Part shown: piece after piece, positions 1 to 7,487 of the stretch
How the letters are laid out: each line of letters opens with the position of its first letter
How positions within the stretch are numbered: position 1 is the stretch's first letter
DNA from: Novosphingobium profundi
GTDB lineage: Bacteria; Pseudomonadota; Alphaproteobacteria; Sphingomonadales; Sphingomonadaceae
Assembly (NCBI RefSeq): GCF_018491765.1
Contig: NZ_JABWCU010000019.1
Span: 62,001 to 126,000, forward strand
Reading direction: 5' to 3'
Length of the DNA stretch: 64,000 nt
Translations under genes and position numbers: made by a program
The notes under the pieces: model-generated
The model's database searches: none
What the model was told of the DNA's origin: nothing
What the model saw: the letters and a program-made list of their open reading frames with translations, nothing else

Positions 1-199
1 CGCAGCATAACGGACAGGCGGGGCGGCGCAGGCGGGAAAAACGGATAGGGTGGTGCAGAATTGGCCAGTCGGGGGAACGCGAACGGCTTGTGTTCGGCGC
101 CCTTGGCGCGCTATCGCGTTCGCCCATGCAGCAGACCTTGGGCCCGCGTTCGAGATACTCGCTTCGGGGCGCGGCGATTCGCGCGGGGCACCCGTGCGC

Positions 200-2854
200 A
201 TGAGCGAGGGAAGCGGCAAACTCTCCCTAGCCTGCTTCGATGAAGGATCGAAGACAAAGAGTGTGCAAGCGGCGCAAATTGCTCCGGGGCAGGCGCGTCT
301 GCGCTTCGCGTTGCCACCTTCGCTGACCCCCGACGTGCGGCTTGATCGCCTCACGTCCGAGCTGGTGCCGCAAGGGCCCGCGCGCCTCGTCCAGGTCTGC
401 GGGCCAAGCGGTCTGGGCAAGACCACGCTGATGATCGCGCACGCCCACGCGCTGGTGGAACAGGGCATCGACGTGCGCTGGCTCGACCTGGCGCTCGGCG
501 ACGTGGCGGGCGAAGTGGCCCTGCGGTCGGTGCTCGAAGCGGCGCTTGCCGGTCGCAGCGGGACCTGCGTGCTGGTGATCGACGCAGGCGAATGCGAACT
601 GGGCCCGCTCGGTGCCACGCTGGCGGATCTGCTCGCGGGCAGCGACGGGGACATCCACATCCGCCTCGTCGCGCGGCGCAGCAACGCCGCGCTGCTCGGA
701 AGGCTGCGTTCGGCGCACCGGGTGCGCACGCTCGATCCCGCCTCGTTGCTGCTGACGGCCGGGGAAGTCGCGCGCTACCACCACCTGCACGCCCCGGCCG
801 ATGCGCTTGCGCCCGGCCTGACGGACTGGCCGCTCGCGCAGGACATCGCGCTGGGCGGCCGCAAGGCAGGGGTCTCGCTGGATGTCGGGAGCTTGCTCGA
901 TCTGGATGGCGGTCTGCTGGAGGCGGCGCTGGAAGAGGGGGTGTGGCGCCCGCTGGCCGAGCCGGTGCGCCGGGTCCTGGCCCAGACGGCGATCTTCGAC
1001 CTGGTCGAGCATGGCTTCCTCGCGCGCCAGATGGAGCCGGGCGCGCTGCGCGGCCTGCTGCGCGAGATCGGGCAGCTTGCGCCGTTGGCCGAAGTTCGCA
1101 GCGGAACGGAAGGAGGCTTTTCGCTGCATCCGCTGCTTCGCGGCTTCGTTGCGCGCAAGTGGGAAATACTCGCGCCCGAAACGCGTGAGGCGATCTACCG
1201 CGAGGCCCTGCTCCATTACGCCGAGCGCGACGCGCCCGAGGCGGCGGTGGCGCTGGTCGGGCGGGCCGGCGACCAGGTCCTGGCGCAGATGGCGGTGGAG
1301 ATCTTCACCAGCACCGACTTCCTGCGCACCGCAGGTGCCAGCGGTCTGCGCGCGGCGATGGCGCAGATCGCACCCGGCTCCCGTCCCGAATCCGCGCAAG
1401 TGCGCGTCAGCGAGGCGACGGTGGCGATGAAGGAAGGGCGCTTCGTCGATGCCCGGCGTACACTGGAGGAGGTGCGCGCGAGCTTGAGCGAGGAACTGGC
1501 CTTCCGCTCCCCGACCGTATCGCGGGTCTTCGCCGATTTCGTCATCGCGCAACACGTCCTCGCGTTTCACTCGCACACCAAGCTGACCGAGGAGGACCTC
1601 GCGCAAGGTTACTTCTGGTCGACCTACACCAACGATCGGGGCAACGCGGCCTTCGTGAACGCCTTGCGCAGCCTGCACTACTTGCGCCGAGACGAGCTCG
1701 AACTGGCCGTCCAGCAGGCAGATATCTCCAAGCGCGAGTTCACCGCGGCGCATTCGTATTACGGGCTGATCTCGGTGGTGCTGGTCGAAGGCCTGATTGC
1801 GCTTGCGGCGGGACGTCTCGACGATGCGGGGCGCGATGTCGGTACGGCGCGTGCGCTGCTGGCCGAGCACATGCCGCTCGAGACCGGACTTTTCGCGGTG
1901 GCGCAATGCATCGAGTGCGCGATCGATCTCGAGCAGGGGCGCACCGAAGGGCTGCTCGGGCGGGTCGATGGGGCCTTGCGCGATCTGGAGGCGAGCGATG
2001 GTTGGCCGGACGCCTTCACCATCGGCTATCGGGTCGGGGCCTGCGCGGCGCTGGCGGGAGAGGATGTGGGCCGCTCGCTGGCGCTGCTCGACCGGGCGCG
2101 CCGGCTGATGCGCGGACGAGGCCTGCTCGACCTCGCGCGCTTCTGCGCGATCCTCCAGGCCAAGGTCCGCGTGCAGGTCGGCGGGGCGTGCGAGGGCGAC
2201 TGGCGCGGCGCGGCGGGGTTGCCCCTGCATGGCGAGGGGGGCACGGACACGCAGGAGGAGGCCTGGCCCGAAACCGACGAGACCCAGGCCCTCGACGCCT
2301 GGCAGGCGTTGCAGGCGGGCGACCATGCGCATGCCTCGAGGCTCGCGCGCCGGCTCCATGACCGCGCTCGCGCGGCGCAACGAACGCCGGGCGAAGTGCG
2401 CGGGCTCGTGCTGCTCGCACGCGCGCACTTCGCGGCGAAGGACCTGCCCGGCGCTCTCGTCGAATTCGGCACGGCGGTTTCGCTTGCCGAGCCGCAAGGG
2501 CTCGCTTTCGTGTTCCTCGAGCAGGGACCTGCGATCCTGCCGCTGCTCGAGGCCTTTCGGCACTGCGAGGCCTATCGGGGCGAGACGCGCCGCGTGCGCA
2601 GCTTCTGCAGCGGCTTGGCGCGCACGTTCGCGAGCGAACTCCAGAAGGAGGTCGCCGGTATCGACCTGACCTTGCGCGAACTGCAGATCCTGCACGGGCT
2701 GAGCCTGCGCATGGCGAACAAGGAAATCGCGCGCAGCGTCGATCTCTCGGTGAGCGCGATCAAGTTCCATCTCGGCAATCTCTACGCCAAGCTGGGGGTC
2801 AACAAGCGCTCCGACGCGGTTCTCGCCGCGCGGCGGCTGGGGATCGCACTCTGA
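200..2854 (+). CDS. LuxR-family regulator with N-terminal ATPase (MalT/STAND-like)
   Basis: This 884-residue protein has the layout of large ATP-binding LuxR-type activators. A Walker A motif (GPSGLGKTT) lies near residue 75, followed by a nucleotide-binding domain. A long Ala/Leu-rich helical middle looks like TPR repeats. The C-terminal 60 residues form a LuxR helix-turn-helix (LTLRELQILHGLS, ANKEIARSVDLS, VSAIKFHLGNLYAKLGV). The frame stays open upstream to 50, but the extension is Arg-rich and unlike a domain, so the ATG at 200 is preferred; no clear ribosome site decides it. Proteins of this class usually sense a small ligand through the helical region and activate nearby catabolic promoters. 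The gene stands alone, convergent with the gene at 2923, and its target cannot be read from the sequence. Confidence 0.85.
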   Translation: MSEGSGKLSLACFDEGSKTKSVQAAQIAPGQARLRFALPPSLTPDVRLDRLTSELVPQGPARLVQVCGPSGLGKTTLMIAHAHALVEQGIDVRWLDLALGDVAGEVALRSVLEAALAGRSGTCVLVIDAGECELGPLGATLADLLAGSDGDIHIRLVARRSNAALLGRLRSAHRVRTLDPASLLLTAGEVARYHHLHAPADALAPGLTDWPLAQDIALGGRKAGVSLDVGSLLDLDGGLLEAALEEGVWRPLAEPVRRVLAQTAIFDLVEHGFLARQMEPGALRGLLREIGQLAPLAEVRSGTEGGFSLHPLLRGFVARKWEILAPETREAIYREALLHYAERDAPEAAVALVGRAGDQVLAQMAVEIFTSTDFLRTAGASGLRAAMAQIAPGSRPESAQVRVSEATVAMKEGRFVDARRTLEEVRASLSEELAFRSPTVSRVFADFVIAQHVLAFHSHTKLTEEDLAQGYFWSTYTNDRGNAAFVNALRSLHYLRRDELELAVQQADISKREFTAAHSYYGLISVVLVEGLIALAAGRLDDAGRDVGTARALLAEHMPLETGLFAVAQCIECAIDLEQGRTEGLLGRVDGALRDLEASDGWPDAFTIGYRVGACAALAGEDVGRSLALLDRARRLMRGRGLLDLARFCAILQAKVRVQVGGACEGDWRGAAGLPLHGEGGTDTQEEAWPETDETQALDAWQALQAGDHAHASRLARRLHDRARAAQRTPGEVRGLVLLARAHFAAKDLPGALVEFGTAVSLAEPQGLAFVFLEQGPAILPLLEAFRHCEAYRGETRRVRSFCSGLARTFASELQKEVAGIDLTLRELQILHGLSLRMANKEIARSVDLSVSAIKFHLGNLYAKLGVNKRSDAVLAARRLGIAL

Positions 2855-2877
2855 TCGCTCCAGGCCCTATTTTGGGC

Positions 2878-2926
2878 GCATTTTCTGAACCGTCAGGTGA
2901 TCCCACCTGACTGGAAAATGCTTTAA
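2878..2926. repeat. Dispersed palindromic intergenic repeat, copy 1
   Basis: This 49-bp element has the arms GCATTTTC and GAAAATGC and an inner pair CAGGTG/CACCTG, so it can fold into a long hairpin. A near-identical copy in the opposite orientation lies at 60562-60610. Here it sits between the convergent genes ending at 2854 and 2923, and the TAA of the minus-strand gene (2925-2923) lies inside its right end. It may act as a bidirectional terminator. Elements of this look are common between genes in sphingomonads and rhizobia, a point from general knowledge and not tested here. Confidence 0.75.
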
Positions 2927-3648
2927 GGCACCACGGTGAAGCGGTGCCCGTCACCAAGGTCGAGGGTCGTTCCGTCGAAGCGGGCGGTGATCAGCGCATC
3001 GGCACGGATCTCGGCGCTTGCTTCATCGCTTACGGCCCAGCGCTTGGCGTGGAGCGTGAGCGTATCGCCGGTGCGGTCGTAGAGGCCGTAGCCGCTGACC
3101 GAACCTTCGGGCGTTCCTGCGACAAGCAGGAAGCGCGTGTCGGCGAGCACCAGGCGTCCTTCGGCGAAGGCATAGGCGCGCAGGTGTCGCACCGGGATGC
3201 GGGTGAAGGTCTGGACGGTTCCGCTGCCGAAGGTCAGCGTGAGATGGTCGCCCGTGTTTTCGGCCTTCAGGAGATGGTGCTGGTCGGCGCGAAACGCGTT
3301 TGCCGTGGCGGTTGCGGGGGCAAGCGCGATCTGTTGTTCGGCGGTCAGCGCCACGCCCTCGGCGGTCTTCGTGAAAGGTCCGGTGTGGGCCATGGCCTCG
3401 GTTCCCGGGGACCCCGGCGTGCCCATCACGGCCTGCTCGATGAAGACGCCGTCGTGAAACAGGAACAGACCGTCGAGTGGGATGTCCTTGCCGTTCGAGG
3501 CGACCAGCGTGTCGTGGTTCCAAAGGCCCTCGACTTCGTGGCTGGCGTGCGCAGGTGCCACCTCGCGCATTTGCGCCTGCGAAAGTCCGGGCACGATCGC
3601 CGCCGCGAAGGCCAGCAGGAAAGCGAAGGAAACGGTCGTGCGCGGCAT
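2923..3648 (-). CDS. Secreted protein of unknown function
   Basis: The product has 241 residues. Its first 26 residues form a typical Sec signal peptide (basic start, hydrophobic core FAFLLAFAAAIV, cleavage near LSQAQ). The mature part is rich in beta-type, polar-hydrophobic alternation (VEGLWNHDTLVASNG, LDGLFLFHDGVFIEQAV, LTLTFGSGTVQTFTR) and suggests a small lipocalin-like or beta-barrel fold, but no family motif is certain. The ATG at 3648 is fixed by GGAGG five bases upstream. It is the last gene of a VOC-RidA-secreted protein run on the minus strand, 59 bases after the RidA gene, so it may act on the same compound in the periplasm. Confidence 0.7.
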   Translation of the reverse strand: MPRTTVSFAFLLAFAAAIVPGLSQAQMREVAPAHASHEVEGLWNHDTLVASNGKDIPLDGLFLFHDGVFIEQAVMGTPGSPGTEAMAHTGPFTKTAEGVALTAEQQIALAPATATANAFRADQHHLLKAENTGDHLTLTFGSGTVQTFTRIPVRHLRAYAFAEGRLVLADTRFLLVAGTPEGSVSGYGLYDRTGDTLTLHAKRWAVSDEASAEIRADALITARFDGTTLDLGDGHRFTVVP

Positions 3649-3707
3649 TGGGGCCTCCGGGTCTGGCCGGGGGCGGCGTTCCGGCCACGCCCCCGGCGAA
3701 TGCTGTC

Positions 3708-4112
3708 TCAGTCGATCGCGGCGGTGGCCTCGATCTCGATCAGGAACTCGGGCATTGCCAGCGCGGCGACGCCGATGAAGGTGTTGGGCGCGGGCTCGGC
3801 CCCCTCGAAGAAGGCCCCCACTTCGGGCAGGACGATGCCGAGCTTATCCGGGCTATGGTTTACCACGTAGGTGCGCAGCCGCAGGATGTCGGCGGGGGTC
3901 GCCCCGGCCGCGGCGAGCACCGCCTTGAGGTTGGCGAGCACCTGGCGCGTCTGTGCGCCGAGGTCGTCGCCGCCCACCACGTTGCAGGCGCTGTCCCAGG
4001 CGACCTGTCCGGCCAGGTGCAGGGTCTTGCCGCCGTCCTGGAGGGTGGCGTGCGAGAAGCCGAAGGCGAGCGAATCGTAAAGTTCGGAGGGATTGATGCG
4101 AGTAGTGGTCAT
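3708..4112 (-). CDS. RidA/YjgF family enamine-imine deaminase
   Basis: This 134-residue protein has the length and end motifs of the RidA (YjgF/YER057c/UK114) family: an early SHATLQDGGKTLHLAGQVAWD strand pair and the C-terminal FLIEIEATAAID. Members form trimers and hydrolyse reactive enamines/imines to ketones; some, such as 2-aminomuconate deaminase, are catabolic enzymes. The C-terminal strand matches the family, but the conserved Arg of housekeeping RidA is not obvious, so it is probably a specialised paralogue. Its start lies 12 bases after the stop of the VOC gene, so the two are probably one transcript. It is one of three RidA genes in the window (also 19188 and 33473). Confidence 0.85.
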   Translation of the reverse strand: MTTTRINPSELYDSLAFGFSHATLQDGGKTLHLAGQVAWDSACNVVGGDDLGAQTRQVLANLKAVLAAAGATPADILRLRTYVVNHSPDKLGIVLPEVGAFFEGAEPAPNTFIGVAALAMPEFLIEIEATAAID

Positions 4113-4124
4113 GGCGTTGCTTTC

Positions 4125-4613
4125 TTAGTCCACGATTTCGAGGCTGTGGCCGAACGGATCGGTCATGTAGACGTTCTTCTTGCCCGCCAGCGGCCCCTCA
4201 GGGATGACGATGGTCTCCATCGCGGTGCAACCGTGCGCGGTCAGGTAGGCGATCGCCTTGTCGACGTCGTCGACCCGCAGGCCCAGGTGGTGGCCGCCGC
4301 GATCGCAATTGCGCGGCAGGTCCTGGCGGCGATCGTCGGGCTTGTCGTACTGGACGAGCTGGAAGTTCATGGTTTCGGTGAGCTTGAGCATGACCAGCGT
4401 CAGCCGCGCGCCCGCCACGTTGACGTGCGTTTCCATCCAGTCGCGTCCCTGCGCGTCGCGCGGCATGTCGGCGGCGTCGAGCGGGCCCATGCGGAAGAGC
4501 TCCTCGGCGCCGATGACCCCGCAATAGAATGCGAGCGCCTCCTCGAGGTCGGGCACCGTCCACGAGATGTGGTCGACGGCCAGAAAGTTCGGCTTTTCGG
4601 GGACTTCGCTCAT
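4125..4613 (-). CDS. VOC (glyoxalase/dioxygenase-fold) family protein
   Basis: The 162-residue protein opens with LAVDHISWTVPDLEEALAFYC and closes with KNVYMTDPFGHSLEIVD, the paired beta-alpha-beta-beta-beta halves of the vicinal oxygen chelate fold. Candidate metal ligands are His of DHISW, His of GGHHLGLRV and the Glu near the C-terminus (SLEIVD). VOC enzymes include glyoxalases, ring-cleaving dioxygenases, epimerases and isomerases, and the substrate cannot be read here. An upstream in-frame start at 4691 would add a Cys/His-rich tail unlike the family, so the ATG at 4613 is used. It is the first gene of the minus-strand operon and diverges from the LysR gene at 4908, so LysR control is likely. 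Confidence 0.8.
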   Translation of the reverse strand: MSEVPEKPNFLAVDHISWTVPDLEEALAFYCGVIGAEELFRMGPLDAADMPRDAQGRDWMETHVNVAGARLTLVMLKLTETMNFQLVQYDKPDDRRQDLPRNCDRGGHHLGLRVDDVDKAIAYLTAHGCTAMETIVIPEGPLAGKKNVYMTDPFGHSLEIVD

Positions 4614-4699
4614 GTCGGGGGGTACTCCGCTGGCTCCGGCAAAGCAAAAATGTGCCCAAGCCAATGGGTGTTTACAATGCGCCGGACACAACGATTGCG

Positions 4700-4714
4700 T
4701 TGCGGTGAGCGCAA
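4700..4714. promoter_or_regulatory. Candidate LysR operator, site 1
   Basis: The sequence TTGCGGTGAGCGCAA is an inverted repeat TTGCG-N5-CGCAA containing the LysR-type T-N11-A core. The reverse complement of site 2 at 4820-4834 differs from it at one base. It lies upstream of the VOC gene start (4613) in the 294-bp divergent promoter shared with the LysR gene. Confidence 0.6.
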
Positions 4715-4819
4715 GATAGCCCTTGCGAGAAGACCCTGCCGTCCAACGCTTCCTGGTAGGAACACGCCTGGGGCACCCGAGGCTCTCCCTGCAAGATTGA
4801 CAATGAAGTTACACTTTTG

Positions 4820-4834
4820 TTGCGCTTACCGCAA
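4820..4834. promoter_or_regulatory. Candidate LysR operator, site 2
   Basis: TTGCGCTTACCGCAA is an inverted repeat TTGCG-N5-CGCAA. Read on the minus strand it matches site 1 (4700-4714) at 14 of 15 positions. Site centres are 120 bp apart, and this one lies 73 bp upstream of the LysR start, as expected for autoregulation plus control of the divergent VOC operon. Confidence 0.6.
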
Positions 4835-4907
4835 AAAGAGTGTGTAGTTCTTCGGGGGCTATCGTGAACACCCCTCTCTGACCCTGGTAGCCGGGAGGTG
4901 TCTTTTC

Positions 4908-5825
4908 GTGTGGGACAACGCTCTTAACTATTTCTACGAGGCCGCGAAACTGGGATCGATGCGGCTGGCGAGCGAAAAGATCGGGGTCGCGGTGTCCTCG
5001 ATCAGCCGACAGATCAGCCAGCTCGAGGCGACGCTGGGCACCGCGCTGATCGAGCCGGGACGCCGCTCGATCCGTCTGACGGCGGCGGGCCAGCACGTGC
5101 TCGATTACCACCGCAAGCAGCTTTCGGACCGTGAGAGCCTGATGACCCGCCTCCAGGAGCTGCGCGAGGTCAAGACCGGGCGCGTGGTCATGGCGATCGG
5201 GGAGGGCTTCATCGGCGATGCCTTCGCGCGCACCATCGAGTATTTCCAGGTGCGCAATCCGGGCATCGAGATAGCGCTCGAGATCAGTTCCTCGACCGAG
5301 ATCGTGCGCAAGGTGCTCGAGGACGAGGTGCACATCGGCATGATCCTCAATCTGACCGACGAACCCAAGATCCGCACCCGGCTGAGCGTCGAGCAGCCGC
5401 TTGCGGTGCTCTGCGCGCCCGACCATCCCGCAGCCCGGCTCGAAGCGGTGACGATCGAGGACCTGATGGGCTTTGCGCTGTGCCTGCCACCCAAGGGCTT
5501 TCGCATTCGTGCCTCGCTCGCCGCCGCCGAACGCCGCGCGCGCCTGACGCTCGAGCCGATGCTGGTGACGACCTCGATCCAGCTCATGCGCGACATTGCG
5601 CGCGCGGGTCGGGCGGTCTGCGTCCTGCCGCGCATTTCCGCGCTCAGCGAACTCACCGAGGGCACGCTGGTGGCGCGCCCCTTGCACGATCCCGAGCTCG
5701 ACGATGCGACGGTAAGCCTGATCTACCGACTCGGGCGGCAACTGGAAGGCGCGCCCGCGCGGCTGCTTTCGCTGCTTGAGAACAACCTCAAGTCGTGGTC
5801 GCACGTGCCCGAGGTCGCGCGCTGA
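4908..5825 (+). CDS. LysR-family transcriptional regulator
   Basis: The 305-residue protein has the classic LysR layout. An N-terminal winged helix-turn-helix (residues 1-60; LNYFYEAAKLGSMRLASEKI, VAVSSISRQISQLEATLG) is followed by a periplasmic-binding-protein-like effector domain (from about residue 85, GRVVMAIGEGFIGDAF). It starts at GTG 4908, supported by GGGAGG seven to ten bases upstream. The effector is unknown. It diverges from the VOC-RidA-secreted protein operon, and two matching inverted repeats lie in between. Its 3' end overlaps the convergent symporter gene by 38 bases. Confidence 0.9.
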   Translation: MWDNALNYFYEAAKLGSMRLASEKIGVAVSSISRQISQLEATLGTALIEPGRRSIRLTAAGQHVLDYHRKQLSDRESLMTRLQELREVKTGRVVMAIGEGFIGDAFARTIEYFQVRNPGIEIALEISSSTEIVRKVLEDEVHIGMILNLTDEPKIRTRLSVEQPLAVLCAPDHPAARLEAVTIEDLMGFALCLPPKGFRIRASLAAAERRARLTLEPMLVTTSIQLMRDIARAGRAVCVLPRISALSELTEGTLVARPLHDPELDDATVSLIYRLGRQLEGAPARLLSLLENNLKSWSHVPEVAR

Positions 5826-7248
5826 GCCGTTCCGCGAGGAGGCAGGCAGGCACGGCGACCGCGACGTTGACGATCATCGCGACGAGCCCGGTCTCCCAGC
5901 CTGGCAAGAGCCCGCCCCACATCGTGGCAAAGGCGGGCAACAGCGCGAGGTAGCCCGCGACCATTCCGGCGAAGACGCCCAGCGCATTGGCGCGCTTCCA
6001 CAGGAAGGCGAGGTAGACGCCCGGAGCCAGCATGCCCACTGCGGCGTAGGCGGAGAGGCCGATCTCGACCAGCGAGCGCGATGCACCCAGCGTCAGCCAC
6101 ACCGCGACCGCGGCGAACACGACCAGCGAAAGCCGCGAGGCGAGCAACTCTCCGCGCGCCGAGAGGTGCGGGACGAAGGGCTTGAGCACGTTTCGGGCGA
6201 ACAGCGAACCGGCGGTGAGCAGCAGCACCGATCCCGGGACGAGCGCGAGCAGGCAGGCGGTCCCGGCGAAGAGCCCGACGATCCAGGCGGGGTAGTGCTG
6301 CGAGACGAAGCTGATCAGCACCGCGTTGCCGTCACCGCCGGGTGGCCGGGTGTCGGCGAGGAGAGCCGCGAAGCCCAGCATGATGATGAAGATGTAGGAG
6401 AGCGAGTAAAGCGGCTGGAGCACTGCGTTGCGGCGGATGGTCTTGCGCGAACCGGCCGAATAGCAAAGCTGGAACAGGTGCGGCAGAACCCAGTTTCCGA
6501 GCGCGACGTTGAGCGAGGAGGTCATCAGCCAGACGGTGCCAAGGCCCGCCTGCGGGTCGCGCCCGGGCAGGCTGCCGATGCCGGGATGGAGGTCCTGCAC
6601 CCGCGCGAAGATGTCGAGCATGGAGCTGGCCCCGATCCGCGAGGCGGCGCTCGCGCACAGCAGCACGACGACGACGAGCATGAGCACGTCCTTGACCCCG
6701 GCTGCGAAGGCCGCCGAGCGCAGGCCGGCGAGAAAGACGAAGGCGACCATCAGCAGCGCCGCGAGCCCCGAGGACCAGGTGGGCGAGATGTCGTGGCCCA
6801 GCGTCAGGCGCAGGATCAGGCCGAGCGCGGTGATCTGGATCTGGACATAGACGATCAGCGCCAGAATTCCGGCGATCGCCACGACCACGCTGAGCCAGGT
6901 TGCCCGGTAGTGTGCGGCAAAGAAGTCGGCTTGGGTCACCAGGTCGTGGCGGTGGCCTTCGGACCAGATGCGGGGCATCAGCCAGTAGCCGATTACCGCC
7001 GAAAGCGAGACCGAAGTGAGCGCGAGATAGGCCGGCGCGCCATAGGCCCAGGCGAAACCCGAAATGCCCATCACCGCGAAAGTGGTGTAGATCTCCCCGG
7101 CGTTGAGAAACCAGAAGATGAGGATGCCGAAGCGGCGTCCGCCGACTGCCCATTCGGTGATCGTGCGCGCGCGGGCTTGGCGCTGGCTGTAGAGAAAGGC
7201 GCCGGCGACCGTTCCCAGGACGATGGCCAGGGTGAGGATCTGGATCAT
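5788..7248 (-). CDS. Sodium:solute symporter (SSF family)
   Basis: This 486-residue integral membrane protein has about 13 hydrophobic segments and SSF-like sequence features, including a long N-terminal helix followed by an ARTITEWAVGGRRFG-type stretch and a LNAGEIYTTFAVMG segment near residues 45-60. SSF carriers import organic anions, amino acids, sugars or peptides with Na+. The start at ATG 7248 overlaps the stop of the DUF3311 gene by four bases (ATGA), which fixes the frame and shows translational coupling. The upstream DUF885 hydrolase and the DUF3311 helper point to uptake of the product of an amide or ester hydrolysis, such as an amino acid or carboxylate. It overlaps the LysR gene tail to tail. 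Confidence 0.88.
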   Translation of the reverse strand: MIQILTLAIVLGTVAGAFLYSQRQARARTITEWAVGGRRFGILIFWFLNAGEIYTTFAVMGISGFAWAYGAPAYLALTSVSLSAVIGYWLMPRIWSEGHRHDLVTQADFFAAHYRATWLSVVVAIAGILALIVYVQIQITALGLILRLTLGHDISPTWSSGLAALLMVAFVFLAGLRSAAFAAGVKDVLMLVVVVLLCASAASRIGASSMLDIFARVQDLHPGIGSLPGRDPQAGLGTVWLMTSSLNVALGNWVLPHLFQLCYSAGSRKTIRRNAVLQPLYSLSYIFIIMLGFAALLADTRPPGGDGNAVLISFVSQHYPAWIVGLFAGTACLLALVPGSVLLLTAGSLFARNVLKPFVPHLSARGELLASRLSLVVFAAVAVWLTLGASRSLVEIGLSAYAAVGMLAPGVYLAFLWKRANALGVFAGMVAGYLALLPAFATMWGGLLPGWETGLVAMIVNVAVAVPACLLAERLSARPRARATTT

Positions 7249-7487
7249 GTCTCGGGTTCGCTGTTCTGGGCACCGGCAGCCCCGGCGGCTTCGGTGGCCT
7301 CGTCGAGATGGAAGACGATGGCGATGACGATCGAGGTGAGCACGATGCCGGCCAGTTGCCAGGTCATCGCGAAAGGCAGTCCGAACAGCCGCCAGTCGAT
7401 GTCGTCGACGAGCGGCACCGCGCCGACCTGCCAGGCGAAAGGCGCCAGCAGCAGCCAGCGGTGGTGGTACTTGGGGGAGGGGGTCAT
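7245..7487 (-). CDS. DUF3311-type small membrane protein, symporter partner
   Basis: This 80-residue protein has two transmembrane stretches (WLLLAPFAWQVGAVPLV and FAMTWQLAGIVLTSIVIAIVFHL) and a short charged tail. Small DUF3311 proteins are typically encoded directly before SSF symporters, much as YhdT precedes PanF, and are presumed accessory subunits. It overlaps the DUF885 gene upstream (7484-7487) and the symporter downstream (7245-7248) by four bases each, so the three genes form one tightly coupled operon. GGAG lies eight bases before its ATG. Confidence 0.8.
   Translation of the reverse strand: MTPSPKYHHRWLLLAPFAWQVGAVPLVDDIDWRLFGLPFAMTWQLAGIVLTSIVIAIVFHLDEATEAAGAAGAQNSEPET

Noticed and set aside
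227..2770. Very long minus-strand open frame opposite the LuxR gene, and similar ones at 10376-12700, 12936-15161, 16125-18317, 28311-30338 and 35592-38483.
   Set aside because: These are antisense shadows in high-GC DNA; they are rich in Arg, Gly, Ala and His, lack motifs and overlap genes with clear family features.
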